DNA from: an uncultured Lachnospiraceae bacterium
GTDB taxonomy: Bacteria; Bacillota; Clostridia; Lachnospirales; Lachnospiraceae
NCBI GenBank assembly: GCA_949051815.1
Contig: CARQVR010000002.1
Coordinates: 62,001-126,000, forward strand
Direction: 5' to 3'
Length of the DNA stretch: 64,000 bases
How positions within the stretch are numbered: the first letter of the stretch is position 1; the number at the start of each line of letters is the position of its first letter. Positions 62,080 through 64,000 of this stretch are shown in pieces. A program made the translations under genes and the position numbers. The notes under the pieces are model-generated. The model made no database searches. It was not told the DNA's origin and saw only the letters and a list, made by a program, of their open reading frames with translations.

Positions 62080-62107
62080 AGTATAACAAAGGGAAAGTAA
62101 ATTGCAA
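62080..62107 (-). promoter_or_regulatory. Promoter candidate of the minus-strand acetyltransferase
   Basis: On the minus strand TTGCAA (62107-62102), a 16-base spacer and TATACT (62085-62080) are close to the sigma-A consensus. It lies 54 bases upstream of the acetyltransferase start. The divergent sulfatase-like gene begins right next to it. Confidence 0.45.
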
Positions 62108-62114
62108 TAAAAAA

Positions 62115-63785
62115 GTGAACATACATGGGAAAGTGAGCAGTATACAGGATATGAATAAAGAAAGCAAAAAACCGGCATTTATATTATCAGCGGCAGTATG
62201 TTTTATGTTTTTTCTCTATGCCCCGCTGGAGCTGTATTTTATGAATAAGGATGAATTCTGGTATGACATAGGCGTGCTTTTGCCGGTTATGGTGTGCGTT
62301 TTTCTGATTTTTACGGGCGTATGCTGGCTTGGATTTACTCTTTTGGGCAGATGGAACAGACGGGTGGAGCGGGCGGCTTTGCTGTTCCTCTTTATTCTGT
62401 TTCTGTGTTCCTATGTGCAGGGCAATTATTTTATAAACTATCTTCCCGTGTTTGACGGCAGGGCGATTGACTGGAGCCAGTATGCCGGTGTGGGCAGGAC
62501 GCAGTCGGTCATCCTGTGGTGTGTGGTGACAGGCGCTGTGGTTTTTCTATATAAAAAGGTGCAGATGGAGCGCGTATATCAGGTGATCCGGACGGTGAGC
62601 ATCTGTATGATTCTGTTGTTTCTGGTAACACTGTCCACGGTGTGTCTCACAAATCATGGACTGGAAAGCAAGACAAATATCTGTGTCACCACGGAGCATG
62701 AGATGGAATTATCAACGGATCAGAATTTTATTATTCTGCTGATGGATGCGCTCGATGGCGGCGCTTTTTCCGACATGGTTGTGGGTAATGAAGAACGGGA
62801 AAGCATATTCGATGATTTTACCTATTACGATAATACGGTCAGCGCATATCCCCATACAACCTACAACGTACCGTTTATCTTATCAGGCATGTGGTTCGAG
62901 AATCAGACCGGCAGAGATGCGTATTTCAGAAAAGTGCTGACAGAGTCGCCTCTTTTTGAGACGCTGGAAAACCGCGGTTATGCGCTGGGGCTGTATGAGG
63001 TGGACGCAGGCGTCGATGAGACGACGGGAGCGCGTTTTGAGAATGTGGGAGAATATACGAAAAAAGTTTCCTCCTATACGGCCTTTGCCAGATGGCAGAT
63101 CATGCTGACGGGCCTCAAGTATGCGCCCTTTGATCTGAAACGGTTCAGTTTTGTGAATCCGAATGCGTTTGACGATCTGAGAGTGCTGGAAGGGGAGAGG
63201 GAGGCGTTTCGGGATAACAATAACCGGGATTTTTACGATCTGCTGACGCAGGAGACGATACAGTACCGGGACGACAAAAGTTTTAAGTTTATCCACCTGT
63301 GGGGCGCCCATCCGCCCTACGAGTACGATAAAGACCTGAACTATCTGCCGGAGGGCGGGACGCTTACGCAGAGTGTTGAGGCGTGCCTTACCCTGTCGGA
63401 TTTGTACTTGCAGAAATTGAAAGACGGGGATGTATATGACAACTCTGTCATAATTATTCTTGCCGACCACGGGAACGGTGAGTACTATGAAGAAGACAAC
63501 CTGAACCAGCACCCGGTTCTGCTCATAAAAGGGGTGAATGAAAGACACGGGTTTCAGGTAGATCACAGACCGGTATCTTTTACGGCGCTGCAGGCTGCCT
63601 GTTCACATCTGCTGGACGGCGGAGACGGGCAGACGGCGTTCGATGGACAGACATTGACGGAAAACAGAAGATTTTTGTGGTATGATATTAAGGACGACAC
63701 CCATATTGTGGAATACGAACAGACCGGACGGGCAGGCGATATGAATACGACAGTGCCCACCGGGAGAGAATTTAATGCACGGTAA
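62115..63785 (+). CDS. Membrane-anchored sulfatase-like (alkaline phosphatase superfamily) transferase
   Basis: 556 residues from GTG 62115 (ATG 62151 is an alternative; neither has a strong ribosome site). The N-terminal 180 residues have about five hydrophobic helices; a sulfatase-like domain follows with ILLMDALDGG near residue 208 (metal Asp), YPHTTYNVPFILSG near 245 with a candidate nucleophile Thr, FIHLWGAHPPYEYD near 395 and ILADHGNGEYY near 450 (metal DHG). This layout is that of LtaS- or phosphoethanolamine transferase-type enzymes acting outside the membrane on lipids or glycans. It could add a phospho-substituent to the surface glycan. Divergent from the acetyltransferase. Confidence 0.8.
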   Translation: MNIHGKVSSIQDMNKESKKPAFILSAAVCFMFFLYAPLELYFMNKDEFWYDIGVLLPVMVCVFLIFTGVCWLGFTLLGRWNRRVERAALLFLFILFLCSYVQGNYFINYLPVFDGRAIDWSQYAGVGRTQSVILWCVVTGAVVFLYKKVQMERVYQVIRTVSICMILLFLVTLSTVCLTNHGLESKTNICVTTEHEMELSTDQNFIILLMDALDGGAFSDMVVGNEERESIFDDFTYYDNTVSAYPHTTYNVPFILSGMWFENQTGRDAYFRKVLTESPLFETLENRGYALGLYEVDAGVDETTGARFENVGEYTKKVSSYTAFARWQIMLTGLKYAPFDLKRFSFVNPNAFDDLRVLEGEREAFRDNNNRDFYDLLTQETIQYRDDKSFKFIHLWGAHPPYEYDKDLNYLPEGGTLTQSVEACLTLSDLYLQKLKDGDVYDNSVIIILADHGNGEYYEEDNLNQHPVLLIKGVNERHGFQVDHRPVSFTALQAACSHLLDGGDGQTAFDGQTLTENRRFLWYDIKDDTHIVEYEQTGRAGDMNTTVPTGREFNAR

Positions 63786-63814
63786 TTGCATATCGCCCTT
63801 AAATGGAGTATAAT
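63786..63814 (+). promoter_or_regulatory. Sigma-A promoter upstream of the last gene
   Basis: TTGCAT (63786-63791), 17 bases, TATAAT (63809-63814): near-consensus, directly after the stop of the sulfatase-like gene and 35 bases before the ATG at 63850. It suggests a separate transcription unit starting here. Confidence 0.7.
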
Positions 63815-63849
63815 GGTAAACATTGATTGGCGAAAGGAGATTTGGTCAG

Positions 63850-64000
63850 ATGAAAAAATTGTTAATGCAGGTGTTCAAATTCACATATTTCGCGGGCTGT
63901 TTCTGGTTTCTTTTTACCATACCGGCGAGAGCCTATATTGATCCGTCCGCGGTCACATATATTATACAGGCGGTAGCGGGTGTGCTGATTGCGCTCGGCG
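63850..64000 (+). CDS. Small exported or membrane protein, 3' end outside window
   Basis: Only the first 50 codons are visible. MKKLLMQVFKFTYFAGCFWFLFTIPARA is a signal-peptide-like start with an A-R-A cleavage site, followed by YIDPSAVTYIIQAVAGVLIALG, a Y-I-D-P-S plus hydrophobic helix pattern that I recall from small membrane proteins next to sulfatase-like genes in clostridia. AAAGGAG lies about 11 bases upstream. Function unknown. Confidence 0.7.
   Translation, partial: MKKLLMQVFKFTYFAGCFWFLFTIPARAYIDPSAVTYIIQAVAGVLIALG

Noticed and set aside
1..64000. tRNA, rRNA, prophage or insertion-sequence transposase genes
   Set aside because: No tRNA-like cloverleaf, rRNA stretch, integrase or transposase reading frame was recognised on either strand.

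Overview
The window is almost entirely a cell-surface glycan biosynthesis locus from a low-GC Gram-positive anaerobe, most likely a gut clostridium of the Lachnospiraceae type. This is inferred from strong AGGAGG-type ribosome sites, CotH-like proteins, DUF6056/DUF2304/DUF5672 proteins and the mix of glycosyltransferases; there is no rRNA or other marker to fix the species. About fifty genes run in one direction and only one (61331-62026) is on the minus strand. Genes are tightly packed, many with overlapping stops and starts.

Layout. 1-5.8 kb: end of an asparagine synthase, a GT2, two GT11 fucosyltransferase-like genes and an ABC flippase. 5.9-10.4 kb: DUF6056 membrane protein, DUF5672, GT17 and a Wzy-like polymerase. 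10.5-12.3 kb: an AT-rich three-gene insert (GHKL ATPase, STAS-like DUF4325, small membrane protein). 12.5-26.4 kb: a classic Wzx/Wzy-type block (polyprenyl-phosphate sugar transferase, GT4, acetyltransferase, GT2s, GT11, pyruvyltransferase, Wzx, GH88-like hydrolase, second Wzy-like protein, TagA-GT4 fusion). 26.5-42.8 kb: two CotH-like proteins, GT4s, a radical SAM protein, a GT-D-type gene, a serine-acetyltransferase-like gene, a second ABC flippase, a GT-C-like membrane protein, and a GT2/DUF2304 pair. 42.8-49.5 kb: GT, WbpI-like epimerase, WbpE-like aminotransferase, asparagine-synthase-like amidotransferase and a GT-B-like gene. 49.6-53.8 kb: CMP-sugar synthetase, DRE-TIM aldolase and KdsC-like phosphatase, interrupted by a PBECR4-like gene with its own promoter, tandem repeats and hairpin. 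53.8-61.4 kb: GT23-like, GT8, GT4 and GT2 genes, a HepT/MntA toxin-antitoxin pair, and a GT23-like gene broken at a run of ten G. 61.3-64 kb: acetyltransferase (minus strand), sulfatase-like membrane enzyme and the start of a small exported protein.

How it works together: sugars are activated and modified (epimerase, aminotransferase, cytidylyltransferase/aldolase/phosphatase, amidotransferase), built on undecaprenyl phosphate by many GT2/GT4/GT11/GT17/GT23 enzymes, decorated with acetyl and pyruvyl groups, flipped by a Wzx and two ABC proteins, polymerised by Wzy-like proteins, and probably further modified outside the cell by CotH-like, GT-C-like and sulfatase-like proteins. At least two glycan assembly routes appear to be merged here.

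Most notable: (1) promoter, about 2.4 copies of a 50-nt repeat with paired arms, a 12-bp hairpin and a PBECR4-like nuclease gene, which together resemble a type III toxin-antitoxin layout with an unusual toxin; (2) a G10 tract that switches off a fucosyltransferase-like gene; (3) the ATPase/STAS/membrane triad; (4) an aldolase-based route to a CMP-activated keto sugar acid with no NeuB in view; (5) nested palindromic intergenic elements whose outer arms keep their pairing while changing sequence. Family calls come from motif recognition in the sequence; no database search was run.
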